A program made the translations under genes and the position numbers. A DNA stretch of 64,000 bases, taken from NCBI GenBank assembly GCA_965203635.1, contig OZ241903.1:2108001-2172000 (forward strand), given 5' to 3'. This document shows positions 9,439 through 18,000 of this stretch, one piece after another (the first letter of the stretch is position 1; each line of letters opens with the position of its first letter). The stretch is from Aldehydirespirator sp965203635 (GTDB lineage: Bacteria; Actinomycetota; Acidimicrobiia; Acidimicrobiales; Aldehydirespiratoraceae). Below the pieces are notes generated by a model. It made no database searches and was not told where the DNA came from. It saw nothing but the letters and a program-made list of their open reading frames with translations.

Positions 9439-9753
9439 ATGGCTATGTATGCAGTCGTTGAGACCGGCGGGAAGCAGTACCGCGTCGAGCAGGGTTCCAC
9501 CATCGAGGTGGAGCGCGTCGCCGAGCCCGGCTCGAAGATCTCGCTGCGCCCCCTGCTGCTGGTGGACGGCGACGCGGTCCTGGCCACGCCGGACGACCTC
9601 GCCGGCACGAGCGTGACCGCGATAGTCGTCGACGAGCACCGCGGCCCCAAGATCCGCGGCTTCACCTACAAGTCCAAGAGCAACCAGCGGCGACGCTGGG
9701 GTCACCGCCAGACGCTGGCCACTCTCGAGATCACCGACATCCGGAAGGGCTGA
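9439..9753 (+). CDS. rplU: 50S ribosomal protein L21
   Basis: A 104-aa ribosomal protein bL21, which binds 23S rRNA in the large subunit. The sequence opens MAMYAVVETGGKQYRVEQGS and ends with the conserved KSKSNQRRRWGHRQ region. GGAGGT sits at 9425-9430, eight bases before the ATG at 9439, which supports that start over a second in-frame ATG at 9445. It is followed six bases later by rpmA, the universal rplU-rpmA pair. Confidence 0.97.
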   Translation: MAMYAVVETGGKQYRVEQGSTIEVERVAEPGSKISLRPLLLVDGDAVLATPDDLAGTSVTAIVVDEHRGPKIRGFTYKSKSNQRRRWGHRQTLATLEITDIRKG

Positions 9754-9759
9754 TTCGAC

Positions 9760-10017
9760 ATGTCCAAGACCAAGGGCGGGGGGTCCACCCGCAACGGCCG
9801 CGACTCGAACGCGCAGCGCCTCGGTGTGAAGGTGTACGACGGGGGCCGGGTCCTGGCCGGTGCGATCATTGTGCGCCAGCGCGGCACGAGGATCCATCCC
9901 GGGACCAACGTGGGGCGCGGCGGTGACGACACGCTGTTCGCCAAGGCCGACGGCGTGGTGCGCTTCGGCTCCCGCCATGGCCGCAAGCTGGTCGAGGTCG
10001 TTCCGGCCGAAGTCTGA
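9760..10017 (+). CDS. rpmA: 50S ribosomal protein L27
   Basis: An 85-aa bL27 that reaches toward the peptidyl-transferase centre. The sequence shows MSKTKGGGSTRNGRDSNAQR and LGVKVYDGGRVLAGAIIVRQ with the expected RGTRIHPGTNVGRGGDD loop. The N-terminus is short and starts close to the mature form, so no Firmicutes-type cleaved extension is present. It forms an operon with rplU. Downstream lies a 276-base gap filled with hairpin repeats before obgE. Confidence 0.97.
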   Translation: MSKTKGGGSTRNGRDSNAQRLGVKVYDGGRVLAGAIIVRQRGTRIHPGTNVGRGGDDTLFAKADGVVRFGSRHGRKLVEVVPAEV

Positions 10018-10030
10018 ACATAGGTCGCCC

Positions 10031-10127
10031 GGCCGGCGGGTCCTGTCGTCGAGCTCCGTTCGACCGACAGGGCTTCGCCCTATCGTCGGTCGAACGGACT
10101 CGCCGCCACCCCCCGGCCTCGCCGGTC
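10031..10127 (+). repeat. Family C hairpin repeat, copy 1
   Basis: The element starts GGCCGGCGGGTCCTGTCGTC and ends near CCCCCCGGCCTCGCCGG. Its core (10058-10095) is a near-perfect hairpin: GTTCGACCGAC pairs with GTCGGTCGAAC, and inside it AGGGC pairs with GCCCT around a TTC loop. A second copy lies at 26541-26645. It is placed between rpmA and obgE and has no coding potential I can support. It may act as an RNA structure or a small non-autonomous mobile element. Confidence 0.8.
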
Positions 10128-10141
10128 GCGGCCTGCTTTGT

Positions 10142-10188
10142 GAATTGGCAGCGTTTTGCACGGATGGCGTGCGTATTGCTGCCAATTC
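10142..10188 (+). repeat. Family B 47-bp hairpin repeat, copy 1
   Basis: A 47-bp element with 11-bp perfect terminal inverted repeats, GAATTGGCAGC and GCTGCCAATTC. An inner stem GCACG/CGTGC closes a GATGG loop. It is nearly identical to the copy 24 bases downstream and related to copies at 44469 and 48721. Structure and size resemble REP-type intergenic elements. Confidence 0.88.
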
Positions 10189-10212
10189 GAGTGACGGCTG
10201 CGGTTGGCTGGG

Positions 10213-10259
10213 GAATTGGCAGCGTTTTGCACGGATGGCGTGCGTATTGCTGCCAATTC
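10213..10259 (+). repeat. Family B 47-bp hairpin repeat, copy 2
   Basis: Same sequence as copy 1 across all 47 bases, in direct orientation and separated by a 24-bp spacer, 34 bases upstream of the obgE start. Paired direct copies are common for REP elements. Confidence 0.88.
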
Positions 10260-10293
10260 CTGAGGTGCGTTGGGCGGGCTTAGCCTTTAGTGG

Positions 10294-11601
10294 GTGTCCT
10301 CCTTCGTAGATGAGTGCAACCTTCATGTCACCGCGGGTGACGGTGGGGCTGGGTGCGTGGCGTTCCGCCGGGAGGCTCATGTGTCCCGGGGCGGCCCTTC
10401 GGGCGGTGACGGCGGGCGCGGGGGAGACGTCTGGCTGGTTGCGGACCGCAACGTCGCCTCGCTGCTGGCCTTCCGTGATCACCCTCACCGCCGGGCCACC
10501 AACGGCAAGCACGGCTCCGGCAACAATCGCCACGGGGCCCGGGGCGACGATCTGGATGTGAAGGTCCCGGTCGGCACCGTGGTGCTGGACCACGGCGACC
10601 ATTCACAGCTCGCGGACCTTTCGGCTCACGGCGAGCGCTGGCTGGCCGCCGGCGCCGGCGAGGGCGGCAGGGGAAACGCCCGGTTCCTCGCCAACCGGCG
10701 TCGCGCCCCCGCCTTCGCCGAGCAGGGCGAATTCGGCGAGCGTCGCTGGCTTCGCCTCGAGCTCAAGCTGCTGGCCGATGTGGCCATCGTCGGCTTCCCC
10801 AACGTCGGCAAGTCGACGTTCATCAGCCGGGTGTCGGCGGCCAAACCGAAGATCGCCGACTACCCGTTCACGACGCTGGAGCCCAACCTGGGCGTCGTCC
10901 GGCTCGACGACGAGTTCGAGATGGTGCTGGCCGACATCCCGGGCCTGATCGAGGGCGCCAGCGAGGGCCGCGGCCTCGGCCACCGCTTCCTGCGTCACGT
11001 GGAGCGGGCCCGGGTGCTGCTGGTGCTGATCGACCTGTGCGAGTTGGCCGACTGCCCACCCGCCGATCAATTGGCCGTGCTGCTGCAGGAGCTCGGCCGG
11101 TACCGCCCCGAGCTGTTGCGGAGGCCTCGGCTGGTTGTGGGCAGCCGAGCCGACACCGCGCCCACAGAGGCGTTCAGCTCGGGATCGACGGGCGGCTCAG
11201 GGCCGGTCGGGCGCTTGTCCTCGGCTACCGGTGAAGGCGTGCCGGAGGTGCTCGGCGAGTTGAGCCGGATGGTGACCGAGGCCCGCACCAGCGAGCCGGT
11301 TCTGGAAGTTCCAGTCGTGCATCGACCTCTGCCGTCTGCGCAGGAGGTGACGGTCCGGCGCATCGACGCCCGCGTCTGGGCGGTGGAGGGACGGGCCGCG
11401 GCCCGGGCGGTGGCCCTGAGCGACCTCACCGATCCCGGCGCTCTGGCCTATGCCCAGGATCGGCTGCGCAGCCTCGGGGTGGAGCGCGTCCTGGCCCGGG
11501 CCGGCGCGGCCTACGGCGACGAGGTTCGCATCGGCGACTTCACCTTCACCTACCAGGATGACGCCGAGGCCGCCGCCAGAGGCCGAGCGGGTGCGCGATG
11601 A
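10294..11601 (+). CDS. obgE: GTPase Obg (ribosome assembly and stress GTPase)
   Basis: A 435-aa Obg GTPase that acts in 50S ribosome maturation and stress control. The glycine-rich Obg fold covers residues 1-158 (TAGDGGAGCVAFRREAHVSRGG). The G domain has G1 GFPNVGKST, G3 DIPGLIEGA and switch region FTTLEPNLGVV; the usual NKxD motif appears as the weaker VGSRAD. A C-terminal OCT-like domain follows (VRRIDARVWAVEGRAAARAV). The GTG at 10294 starts directly at the conserved FVDE beginning. The stop overlaps proB (ATGA). The order rplU-rpmA-obgE-proB is a widely conserved bacterial cluster. Confidence 0.96.
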   Translation: MSSFVDECNLHVTAGDGGAGCVAFRREAHVSRGGPSGGDGGRGGDVWLVADRNVASLLAFRDHPHRRATNGKHGSGNNRHGARGDDLDVKVPVGTVVLDHGDHSQLADLSAHGERWLAAGAGEGGRGNARFLANRRRAPAFAEQGEFGERRWLRLELKLLADVAIVGFPNVGKSTFISRVSAAKPKIADYPFTTLEPNLGVVRLDDEFEMVLADIPGLIEGASEGRGLGHRFLRHVERARVLLVLIDLCELADCPPADQLAVLLQELGRYRPELLRRPRLVVGSRADTAPTEAFSSGSTGGSGPVGRLSSATGEGVPEVLGELSRMVTEARTSEPVLEVPVVHRPLPSAQEVTVRRIDARVWAVEGRAAARAVALSDLTDPGALAYAQDRLRSLGVERVLARAGAAYGDEVRIGDFTFTYQDDAEAAARGRAGAR

Positions 11602-12725
11602 ATGCGCCCGAGACGGCCGAGGCGGGCCGGACGATCGTGGCCAAGATCGGCACGTCGTCCATCACCGACGCAGCCGGCGCCGTCGACCGCGCCTGCATCG
11701 AGAAGTTCTGCTCCGAGGTGGCCGACCTCAGATCTCACGGCAACCGGGTGGTCGTCGTGACCAGCGGCGCCATCGCGGCCGGTCTGCCCGAGCTGGGCAT
11801 GGGCGGCGACCGGCGACCGGCGAGCATGGAGACGCTCCAGGCGGTGGCCACCGTCGGCCAGAGCGCGTTGATGGGCATGTACCGGGAGGTGTTCGCCCGT
11901 CTGGGGGTCGTGGCCGGCCAGGTGCTCCTGGTCCCGCTCGACTTCGTGATCCGCACCCAGTACGTGCATGCCTCGTCCACCCTGCGCAAGCTCCTTGATC
12001 TGGGTGTCGTGCCCATCGTCAACGAGAACGATGCGGTGGCCGACGACGAGATCCGGTGGGGCGACAACGACCGCCTGGCCGCGCTGGTGGCCAACCTGGT
12101 CCAGGCCGACCTGCTTGTGCTGCTGACCGACACCGCGGGGGTGCTGACCGAGGATCCTCGCCGCAATTCGAGTGCCTCGCTCATCGAGGAGATCGTCGAG
12201 TTCGACCACCATCTGGAGAGCCGCGCCGGCGGCGCCGGAACGCAGCGGGGCAGCGGTGGCATGGCGTCCAAGCTCACTGCGGCCCGGGTGGCGTCGTTGT
12301 CGGGTGTGCCCACCGTCATCGCCGACGCCAAGCGGCCCGGCGTGCTGGCCGACGCCGCGGCCGGGGTTGCCGGGGTGGGGACGATCGTGCGGGCCTCGGC
12401 CCAGCGGCTGCCGGCCCGCAAACTGTGGATCGGCTTCGCGGTGGGCTCCCAGGGCGAGATCGCGGTGGATTCGGGAGCCCGGGCCGCGCTCGAGCGCGGG
12501 AAGTCGCTGCTGGCCATCGGGGTGAGGTCGGTGTCGGGCTCCTTCGACGCCGGTGCGCCCGTGGAAGTGCGCGAGACGGGAGGCGCAGTGTTCGCGAAGG
12601 GCCTGGCCCGCCACAGCGGCGACGAGCTGCGCGAGGCGGCCGGCCGGCGGCGCGAGGACCTGCCACCGGGCGCGCCCCACGTCGTGATCCACGCCAACGA
12701 CCTGGTGGTCCTGCCCAGCTCCTGA
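11598..12725 (+). CDS. proB: Glutamate 5-kinase with C-terminal PUA domain
   Basis: A 375-aa enzyme that phosphorylates L-glutamate, the first step of proline synthesis. The amino acid kinase domain carries IVAKIGTSSITD, VVVVTSGAIAAGL and the substrate loop PIVNENDAVADDEIRWGDND, followed by LLTDTAGVLTEDPR. Residues from about 285 form a PUA domain. The start overlaps the obgE stop. Its pathway partner proA is at 15599, separated by two minus-strand genes, although in most genomes proB and proA are adjacent. Feedback inhibition by proline is expected from the family but cannot be seen directly. Confidence 0.95.
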   Translation: MNAPETAEAGRTIVAKIGTSSITDAAGAVDRACIEKFCSEVADLRSHGNRVVVVTSGAIAAGLPELGMGGDRRPASMETLQAVATVGQSALMGMYREVFARLGVVAGQVLLVPLDFVIRTQYVHASSTLRKLLDLGVVPIVNENDAVADDEIRWGDNDRLAALVANLVQADLLVLLTDTAGVLTEDPRRNSSASLIEEIVEFDHHLESRAGGAGTQRGSGGMASKLTAARVASLSGVPTVIADAKRPGVLADAAAGVAGVGTIVRASAQRLPARKLWIGFAVGSQGEIAVDSGARAALERGKSLLAIGVRSVSGSFDAGAPVEVRETGGAVFAKGLARHSGDELREAAGRRREDLPPGAPHVVIHANDLVVLPSS

Positions 12726-12772
12726 ACTCGGCGACTCGAACGCTCGGGTTGCAGGCTCGGTGTGGGGCGGGT

Positions 12773-13573
12773 TCAGTCCTCCGTAGCCGCGGGAGCCTCA
12801 GCTTCGGCCGGCTTCACGACCGAGGCCTCCATGATCTCGTCCGCTGTCGGCGAGGGTAGACCCAGATTCTCCCTCATCTGGTCGAGACGAGCCTTCGCGT
12901 CCTTGTTGCGGGCCGCTTCCTCGATCTCGAGCATGCTCACCTCGGGCCCGCCCTCGGCCAGTTCGGCCATGCCCTTCGCCTTGGCGTAGCGGGCCTCGAT
13001 CTTGTCGCGGATCTCGTTGAAGGTGGGCAATTCCTCTCCGACGGCTTCCGACAGGGAAGTCATGGCCTCGTTCATCTGCTCCGCCATGCGGGCCTGATCG
13101 AGCTGTCCGAGCAGCCTCTGACGCTGTCGCAGCTTCTCCTGCAGAGCGAGTGAGTTCTGGGTCACGGCCGCCTTGGCCTCGTCGGATGCCTGCGAGGTCT
13201 GCAGGTAGAGGTCCTTGAGGCTCTCGATCTCCTGTTCGAGGGTGATCATGCGGCCCGCCAGTTGCTCGGCTGCCGAGTTGTACGACTTGGCCTTGGACTG
13301 GTCCCCGTCCGAGACCGACTCCTGGGCCATCATCAGCGCGCGGCGGGCGTTGACGTTCACTCTCTCCAGTTCCGTGATCGCCCGATTCAGCCGCATCTCG
13401 GTCTGCTTCTGGTTGGCGATCACGTTGGCCGCCTGGTCCTTGAGCCGCCGATGCTGCTCGCGGGCCTCGGCAATGGCCTGCTCAAGCTGGGTCTTGGGGT
13501 CGGCGGTCTCCTCCCAGCGGCCGGCCAGCCGGGCGGTCAGGTACTTCCAGCGGCGCTTTAGAAGCTTCCACAT
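12773..13573 (-). CDS. pspA: Phage shock protein A / IM30 family membrane-stress protein
   Basis: A 266-aa PspA-type protein. It begins with a short amphipathic helix (MWKLLKRRWKYLTARLAGRW) and is then almost entirely predicted coiled coil: DPKTQLEQAIAEAREQHRRL, KQTEMRLNRAITELERVN and long Gln/Glu/Lys-rich helices up to about residue 200. The C-terminal 60 residues are acidic and Pro/Ala-rich. The family oligomerises on damaged inner membrane. No pspB, pspC or pspF homolog is nearby. It lies downstream of murJ on the same strand with a family A repeat between them. Confidence 0.88.
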   Translation of the reverse strand: MWKLLKRRWKYLTARLAGRWEETADPKTQLEQAIAEAREQHRRLKDQAANVIANQKQTEMRLNRAITELERVNVNARRALMMAQESVSDGDQSKAKSYNSAAEQLAGRMITLEQEIESLKDLYLQTSQASDEAKAAVTQNSLALQEKLRQRQRLLGQLDQARMAEQMNEAMTSLSEAVGEELPTFNEIRDKIEARYAKAKGMAELAEGGPEVSMLEIEEAARNKDAKARLDQMRENLGLPSPTADEIMEASVVKPAEAEAPAATED

Positions 13574-13627
13574 GTGGATAACTCTACTTCCTCAGCGGCG
13601 GGGCGGGAGTCCAGTGACGCTGTATCT

Positions 13628-13714
13628 CCGCTCCGGTTCGCTTCGCTCACGGGCCGCTCGGGCCACGGCCTCGCCCGTATGGCCGGATTCATGCGCCTAT
13701 CGCTCGGCCTCTCA
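13628..13714 (-). repeat. Family A intergenic repeat, copy 2
   Basis: Read on the minus strand, the element starts at the murJ stop (TGAGAGGCCGAGC) and ends near GCGAACCGGAGCGG before pspA. It lies between two co-directional genes and shares their orientation. The core is slightly diverged (GAAGCGAACCGGAGC in place of the usual CAGCGAACAAGAGC). Confidence 0.85.
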
Positions 13715-15385
13715 AACCGACCGATCGCGGCGCTGCCAGATGATCCGGCGCGCCGGTTGGAGCAGCAGGTGAGCCTCGTCCACGCCCCGGCGGTAGGCGA
13801 CCACCGTGTACACGCCCACGGCGAACGCGGACGCCACGGGGGCCGACAGGAGCAGGGGCCAACCGTCGATCAGGAGCTTGAGCGCGGCGGTCGCGGCGAA
13901 GGCAACCGCCGCGGCCGTCGCCGGAGCACCCAGAGCCGAACGGACCGCCTCCTCGGTGCGGAGCCGGCGGGAGAGCAGGACGATCTCGGTCCACGCCGCC
14001 ACGGCCGACCCCAGAGCCAGGCCTACTGCGCCCAACCGCACCACGTCGCCCAGCGCTCGCTCGGCTTCAGGCAACGCCCATGCCAGTCCGATGCCCTCGG
14101 CCGCGCTGAGCAGCCGGTCACCGCTCACCACGACGCGGTCGAGGGGGAACATCACGACCATGCCGACCGCCGCGGCCACCGCCACCCGGACCGCGGCGAT
14201 CCCGGCCGGCCCGGCCGTGTCGCCTCTGGCGTAGCAGACGTTCTGCAGCACCCGGCTCACGCCGGTGGCCGGCAGTCCGAGCGCGTAGGCCCCGACCACG
14301 AACCACACCAGCACGGTGTCGGCCTCCGAGAACACGCCGCCCTGGAACAGCAGACCCACCACCAGGTCGCCGGCCGCGATGTACACCGCGGCGGCCAGCA
14401 GCATCCAGAAGGCGACCTTGCGCATAGCGGACCGGGAACGGGTGGCCAGCGCGACCGGATCGTCCGCCTGGCGCGACATCTCCGGCAGTTCGGCGGCGGC
14501 CACGCTCATGGCGAACAGGCTCACGGGAAGCATGTAGAGGATCTGGCCCCGGTACAGGGCTGCCATGGCGCCCGTGGCGAGCAGCGACGCCAGCACCAGG
14601 TCGACGTACGCGGACACCTGCACCACGCCGCGGCCCAGCACCGCGGGACCGAACCGGCGCCGGATCTCCCGCAGGCCGGGATGGCCCCGCATCCATCGCA
14701 GCCGCAGTCCCCGGGCCAGACGCACGGTGAGCGGCAGTTGCACCAGCAACTGGGCCAGCCCTCCTCCGGCCACGCCCCAGGCCAGGGCTCGGGCCACCCC
14801 GTCGAGGTCGAAGGCCAGGATCCAGGCCACTACCAGAGCGCCGACCTGCACTGCGTTCCACAGAACCGGGGCCGCGTAGGACACGAAGAAGCGCCGGTGG
14901 CTGTTGAGCACCCCGAGGCACCACGCCGACAGCACCGCGAACCCAGTGCCCAGCGCGGTGATGCGCACCAGCGAGACGGCCAGATCGAAACGGTCGTCCG
15001 TCAGCCCGGGTGCCAGCACGAAGGTGATGGGACGAGCCAGCGTGACGATCAGGGCGACCGACAGCCCCACGACAACCATGAGCGCGGCCGCCACCGCCCC
15101 TGCCACCTGGCCGGGATCGGTGCGGCGGTCCCCGTCGCGGGCACCGTCGTCGAGCAGCCGGCTGTACACGGGCACGAAACTGGCCGACAGCACGCCCTCT
15201 CCGAGCAGGTTCTGGAGCATGTTCGGAATGCGCATGGCCACCGCGAAGGCGTCTCCGGCCGCGGTGTTGCCCAGCAGCCGGGAAGCGACCGTCTCGCGGC
15301 CCAGGCCGGCCAGACGGCTGGCGGCGATGCCCAGCGCCACCATCACCGAGCCCGAAGCCCGGCGAGGGCGCCCAGGTTCAGCCAC
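13712..15385 (-). CDS. murJ: Lipid II flippase MurJ / MVF family
   Basis: A 557-aa polytopic membrane protein with about fourteen hydrophobic segments. The N-terminus shows the MurJ/MVF signature: ASRLAGLGRETVASRLLGNTAAGDAFAVAMRIPNMLQNLLGEGVLSASFVPVYSRL, with the conserved PN..R...EG and F(V/I)P elements. Internal basic loops (RGLRLRWMRGHPGLREIRRRFGP) fit the inside-positive rule. The family moves lipid-linked peptidoglycan precursor across the membrane; related members could export other lipid-linked glycans. The gene is divergent from proA, with a family A double repeat in the 213-base gap. The ATG at 15385 is the first plausible start. Confidence 0.9.
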   Translation of the reverse strand: MAEPGRPRRASGSVMVALGIAASRLAGLGRETVASRLLGNTAAGDAFAVAMRIPNMLQNLLGEGVLSASFVPVYSRLLDDGARDGDRRTDPGQVAGAVAAALMVVVGLSVALIVTLARPITFVLAPGLTDDRFDLAVSLVRITALGTGFAVLSAWCLGVLNSHRRFFVSYAAPVLWNAVQVGALVVAWILAFDLDGVARALAWGVAGGGLAQLLVQLPLTVRLARGLRLRWMRGHPGLREIRRRFGPAVLGRGVVQVSAYVDLVLASLLATGAMAALYRGQILYMLPVSLFAMSVAAAELPEMSRQADDPVALATRSRSAMRKVAFWMLLAAAVYIAAGDLVVGLLFQGGVFSEADTVLVWFVVGAYALGLPATGVSRVLQNVCYARGDTAGPAGIAAVRVAVAAAVGMVVMFPLDRVVVSGDRLLSAAEGIGLAWALPEAERALGDVVRLGAVGLALGSAVAAWTEIVLLSRRLRTEEAVRSALGAPATAAAVAFAATAALKLLIDGWPLLLSAPVASAFAVGVYTVVAYRRGVDEAHLLLQPARRIIWQRRDRSV

Positions 15386-15413
15386 TGCTATAGGAGTCCA
15401 TCACGCGTTCGGT

Positions 15414-15556
15414 CCCGCTCTAGTTCGCTGCGACCTGAGGGCCGCTCGGGCCGAACTCCCCGCTCCTGCTCGCTGCGCTCACGGGCCGCTCGGGCCCGGG
15501 GCCTCGCTCGGCACCTTGCGAAGATCCTCATAAAGCTGCCAATCCGCTCGGCCTCT
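15414..15556 (-). repeat. Family A intergenic repeat, copy 3 (two tandem cores)
   Basis: The divergent gap between murJ and proA contains two core units in minus orientation. The one nearer murJ is degenerate (GCAGCGAACTAGAGCGGG preceded by CCCTCAGGTC). The AGGCCGAGC end lies on the proA side. No clear promoter could be picked out in the remaining bases. Confidence 0.82.
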
Positions 15557-15598
15557 CTCGCGGCGAGGCTAGTCGCCCTGCCCCTATAGCCTGAGACG

Positions 15599-16906
15599 AT
15601 GAGCAGCGCTGCAACCACCGTCGTGCCGTCAGCCGCTCCCGTCACCGAGTCCGTGCCCGAGCCCCAGCCGACGCCGGTGGCTGAGCTGGCTGCCAGGGCC
15701 AAGACAGCCTCCAGGGCGATGGCCGCGGCATCCACAGCGGTCAAGGACGCCGCCCTGCACGCTGCGGCCGGCCTGCTGGTGGCCCGAGCCGACCAGATCT
15801 GCGCGGCCAACGACATCGACGTCGAGCGGGCCATCGCCGGCGGCACCCCGGCTCCGCTCGTCGACCGCCTCCGGCTGTCGACCGCCCGGATCGACGCCAT
15901 GGCCGGCGGACTCAGGCAGATAGCGGCCCGGCCCGACCCGGTCGGCGAGGTGGCCGACGGCTGGGTGAGGCCCAACGGTCTGCGCATCGAGAGGCTGCGG
16001 GTCCCCCTGGGCGTGGTCGCCATCATCTACGAGAGCCGTCCCAACGTCACCTCGGACGCGGCCGGGCTCTGTCTCAAGTCGGGCAACGCCGCCTTCCTGA
16101 GGGGGTCGTCATCGGCCATCCAGTCCAATCTGGCCATCGCGGCCACCATCCGCGAGGCCGTCGCGTCGGCCGGCCTGCCCGCCGACGCGCTCGTCCTGGT
16201 GGAGGACACCTCGCGGGCCGCGGCGGTGGAGTTCATGCAGCAGAACGACTACGTCGACTGCCTGATCCCCCGGGGCGGGCCGTCGCTCCTCGAGTCGGTG
16301 ATCGAGCACGCCACCGTGCCCGTGGTCATCGACGGGGCGGGCAACTGCCACGCCTACGTGGACGCCTCCGCCGACCTCGCCGCCGCCCTGGACATCGTCG
16401 TCAACGGCAAGACCCAGCGACCGGGGGTGTGCAACGCTCTGGAGTCGCTGGTGGTCCACTCCGCAGTGGCGGCAGAGTTCCTGCCCCGGGCCGCGGCCGC
16501 GCTGGCCGGCGTCGAGCTGCTCGGCGACGAGCGGGCCCGGCAGGCCGTGCCGTCGATGGGGGAGGCGACCGCCGCCGACCACGCCACCGAGTTCCTGGAC
16601 CTGAAGATGTCGGTGAGGGTGGTGGACACTCTCGACGAGGCCATCGCCCATGTGAACGACAACGGATCAGGCCACTCCGAGACCATCATCACCTCTGATC
16701 TCGCGGCGGCCGACCGGTTCACCAAGCAGGTCGACGCCGCGGCCGTGCTCGTCAACGCCTCCACCCGGTTCGTGGACGGCGAGGAGTTCGGGTTCGGGGC
16801 CGAGATCGGCATCAGCACCCAGAAGCTCCACGCCCGCGGGCCGATGGGACTCGACCAGCTCACCACCCTCAAGTTCGTCGTGCGCGGCGAAGGCCACGTC
16901 CGCTGA
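15599..16906 (+). CDS. proA: Gamma-glutamyl phosphate reductase
   Basis: A 435-aa NADPH-dependent reductase, the second step of proline synthesis, producing glutamate-5-semialdehyde. The ALDH-like fold is shown by PLGVVAIIYESRPNVTSDAAGLCLKSGNA, and the catalytic cysteine lies in GKTQRPGVCNALESLVVH. The C-terminal ASTRFVDGEEFGFGAEIGISTQKLHARGPMGL is diagnostic. The first 25 residues are Ala/Pro/Val-rich, so a later start is possible, but the ATG at 15599 is the best candidate in this frame. Its partner proB lies 2.9 kb upstream. Confidence 0.95.
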   Translation: MSSAATTVVPSAAPVTESVPEPQPTPVAELAARAKTASRAMAAASTAVKDAALHAAAGLLVARADQICAANDIDVERAIAGGTPAPLVDRLRLSTARIDAMAGGLRQIAARPDPVGEVADGWVRPNGLRIERLRVPLGVVAIIYESRPNVTSDAAGLCLKSGNAAFLRGSSSAIQSNLAIAATIREAVASAGLPADALVLVEDTSRAAAVEFMQQNDYVDCLIPRGGPSLLESVIEHATVPVVIDGAGNCHAYVDASADLAAALDIVVNGKTQRPGVCNALESLVVHSAVAAEFLPRAAAALAGVELLGDERARQAVPSMGEATAADHATEFLDLKMSVRVVDTLDEAIAHVNDNGSGHSETIITSDLAAADRFTKQVDAAAVLVNASTRFVDGEEFGFGAEIGISTQKLHARGPMGLDQLTTLKFVVRGEGHVR

Positions 16907-16915
16907 TCGACAGCC

Positions 16916-17014
16916 AGAGGCCGAGCGGGTAGGAGGCGATCGATGCGGATGCTGGCGCGGCGCTCAGCGAGGCCGTGGCCCGAGCGGCCCGTGAGCGCAG
17001 CGAACAAGAGCGGG
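16916..17014 (+). repeat. Family A intergenic repeat, copy 4
   Basis: The element begins AGAGGCCGAGC ten bases after the proA stop, has a spacer of about 45 bases, and ends with the full core GTGAGCGCAGCGAACAAGAG followed by CGGG. It ends 17 bases before the ATG of the MoxR-type ATPase. A gene caller could wrongly begin the next gene inside it at 16975. Confidence 0.9.
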
Positions 17015-17031
17015 TTCTAGGATTTGCTGTC

Positions 17032-17913
17032 ATGTCGCATCGCTTCACTGACGTCGACGCGGTCCAACAGGACCTCCACAAGGTCGACTACCTCTGCGAC
17101 TCGGGCCTGGCCGGGGTCGTCTACCTGGCCGACCGGCTCGACAAGCCCGTGCTCGTCGAGGGTCCGGCCGGAACCGGCAAGACCCAGCTGGCCAAGAGCG
17201 TGGCCGAGATGACGAGCAGCCGCCTGATCCGCCTGCAGTGCTATGAGGGCCTCGACGAGGCCAAGGCGCTGTACGAGTGGAACTACAAGAAGCAGCTGCT
17301 GCGGATCCAGACCGAGCGCGACGCGGACGTGGGCTGGGACGAGGTCTCCGACGACATCTTCTCCGACGAGTTCCTGCTGACCCGGCCCCTGCTGGAGGCC
17401 ATCAGAGCCACAGATCCGATCGTGCTCCTGATCGACGAGGTCGACCGGGTGGAGGTCGAGACCGAGGCCCTGCTGCTGGAGATCCTCAGCGAGTACCAGG
17501 TCTCGATCCCGGAGTTGGGCACCATGGAGGCGCTGCAGGTGCCGCTGGTGTTCCTGACCTCCAACAACACCCGCGAGCTGAGTGAGGCCCTCAAGCGGCG
17601 CTGCCTGTATCTCCACATCGACTATCCGACGATGGAGCGGGAGAAGGAGATCGTGCTGGCCAAGGTTCCCGACATAGCCGAGAACCTGGCCGACCAGGTG
17701 GCCCGGGTGGTCCGCTCCATCCGCCGGCTGGAACTGAAGAAGCCGCCGTCGGTGTCGGAGACCCTCGACTGGGCCCGCACGCTGGTCCTGCTGGGCGTGC
17801 AGCACGTCGACGCCGATGTGGCCGCCGAGACGGTGAACATCCTGCTGAAGTACCAGAGCGACATCGCCAAGGCGAACAAGGAACTGGCGACCGTCGAGGG
17901 CATCGAGCCCTAG
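17032..17913 (+). CDS. MoxR-type AAA+ ATPase
   Basis: A 293-aa AAA+ ATPase of the MoxR family, chaperone-like proteins that mature or insert metal into partner enzymes together with a VWA protein. Visible motifs are Walker A EGPAGTGKTQLAKS (about residue 43), Walker B VLLIDEVDRVE, sensor 1 FLTSNNTRELS and the arginine finger region EALKRRCLYLHIDYP. The ATG at 17032 is preferred because the upstream open frame is family A repeat DNA. The CoxE-like VWA gene follows immediately, so the pair is a typical MoxR-VWA module. The target enzyme is not visible in this window. Confidence 0.9.
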   Translation: MSHRFTDVDAVQQDLHKVDYLCDSGLAGVVYLADRLDKPVLVEGPAGTGKTQLAKSVAEMTSSRLIRLQCYEGLDEAKALYEWNYKKQLLRIQTERDADVGWDEVSDDIFSDEFLLTRPLLEAIRATDPIVLLIDEVDRVEVETEALLLEILSEYQVSIPELGTMEALQVPLVFLTSNNTRELSEALKRRCLYLHIDYPTMEREKEIVLAKVPDIAENLADQVARVVRSIRRLELKKPPSVSETLDWARTLVLLGVQHVDADVAAETVNILLKYQSDIAKANKELATVEGIEP

Positions 17914-18000
17914 AGGCCGAGCGAAATTGGTGCGCGAGTCCGGCTCATACGGGCGAGGCCGTGGCCCGAGCGGCCCGTGAGCGCAGCGAACAAGAGCGGG
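17911..18000 (+). repeat. Family A intergenic repeat, copy 5
   Basis: The element starts with the TAG stop of the MoxR gene (TAGAGGCCGAGC) and ends GAGCGGG at 18000, one base before the ATG of the VWA gene. It therefore fills the entire intergenic space between two genes that must be co-expressed. Confidence 0.92.

Noticed and set aside
13574..15589. A 671-codon plus-strand frame opposite murJ
   Set aside because: Its product is low-complexity Gln/His/Gly/Arg-rich and lies exactly on the murJ coding sequence and two repeats.
16975..17031. Extended N-terminus of the MoxR ATPase
   Set aside because: The 19 extra codons come from the family A repeat, and the same peptide appears before other unrelated genes.
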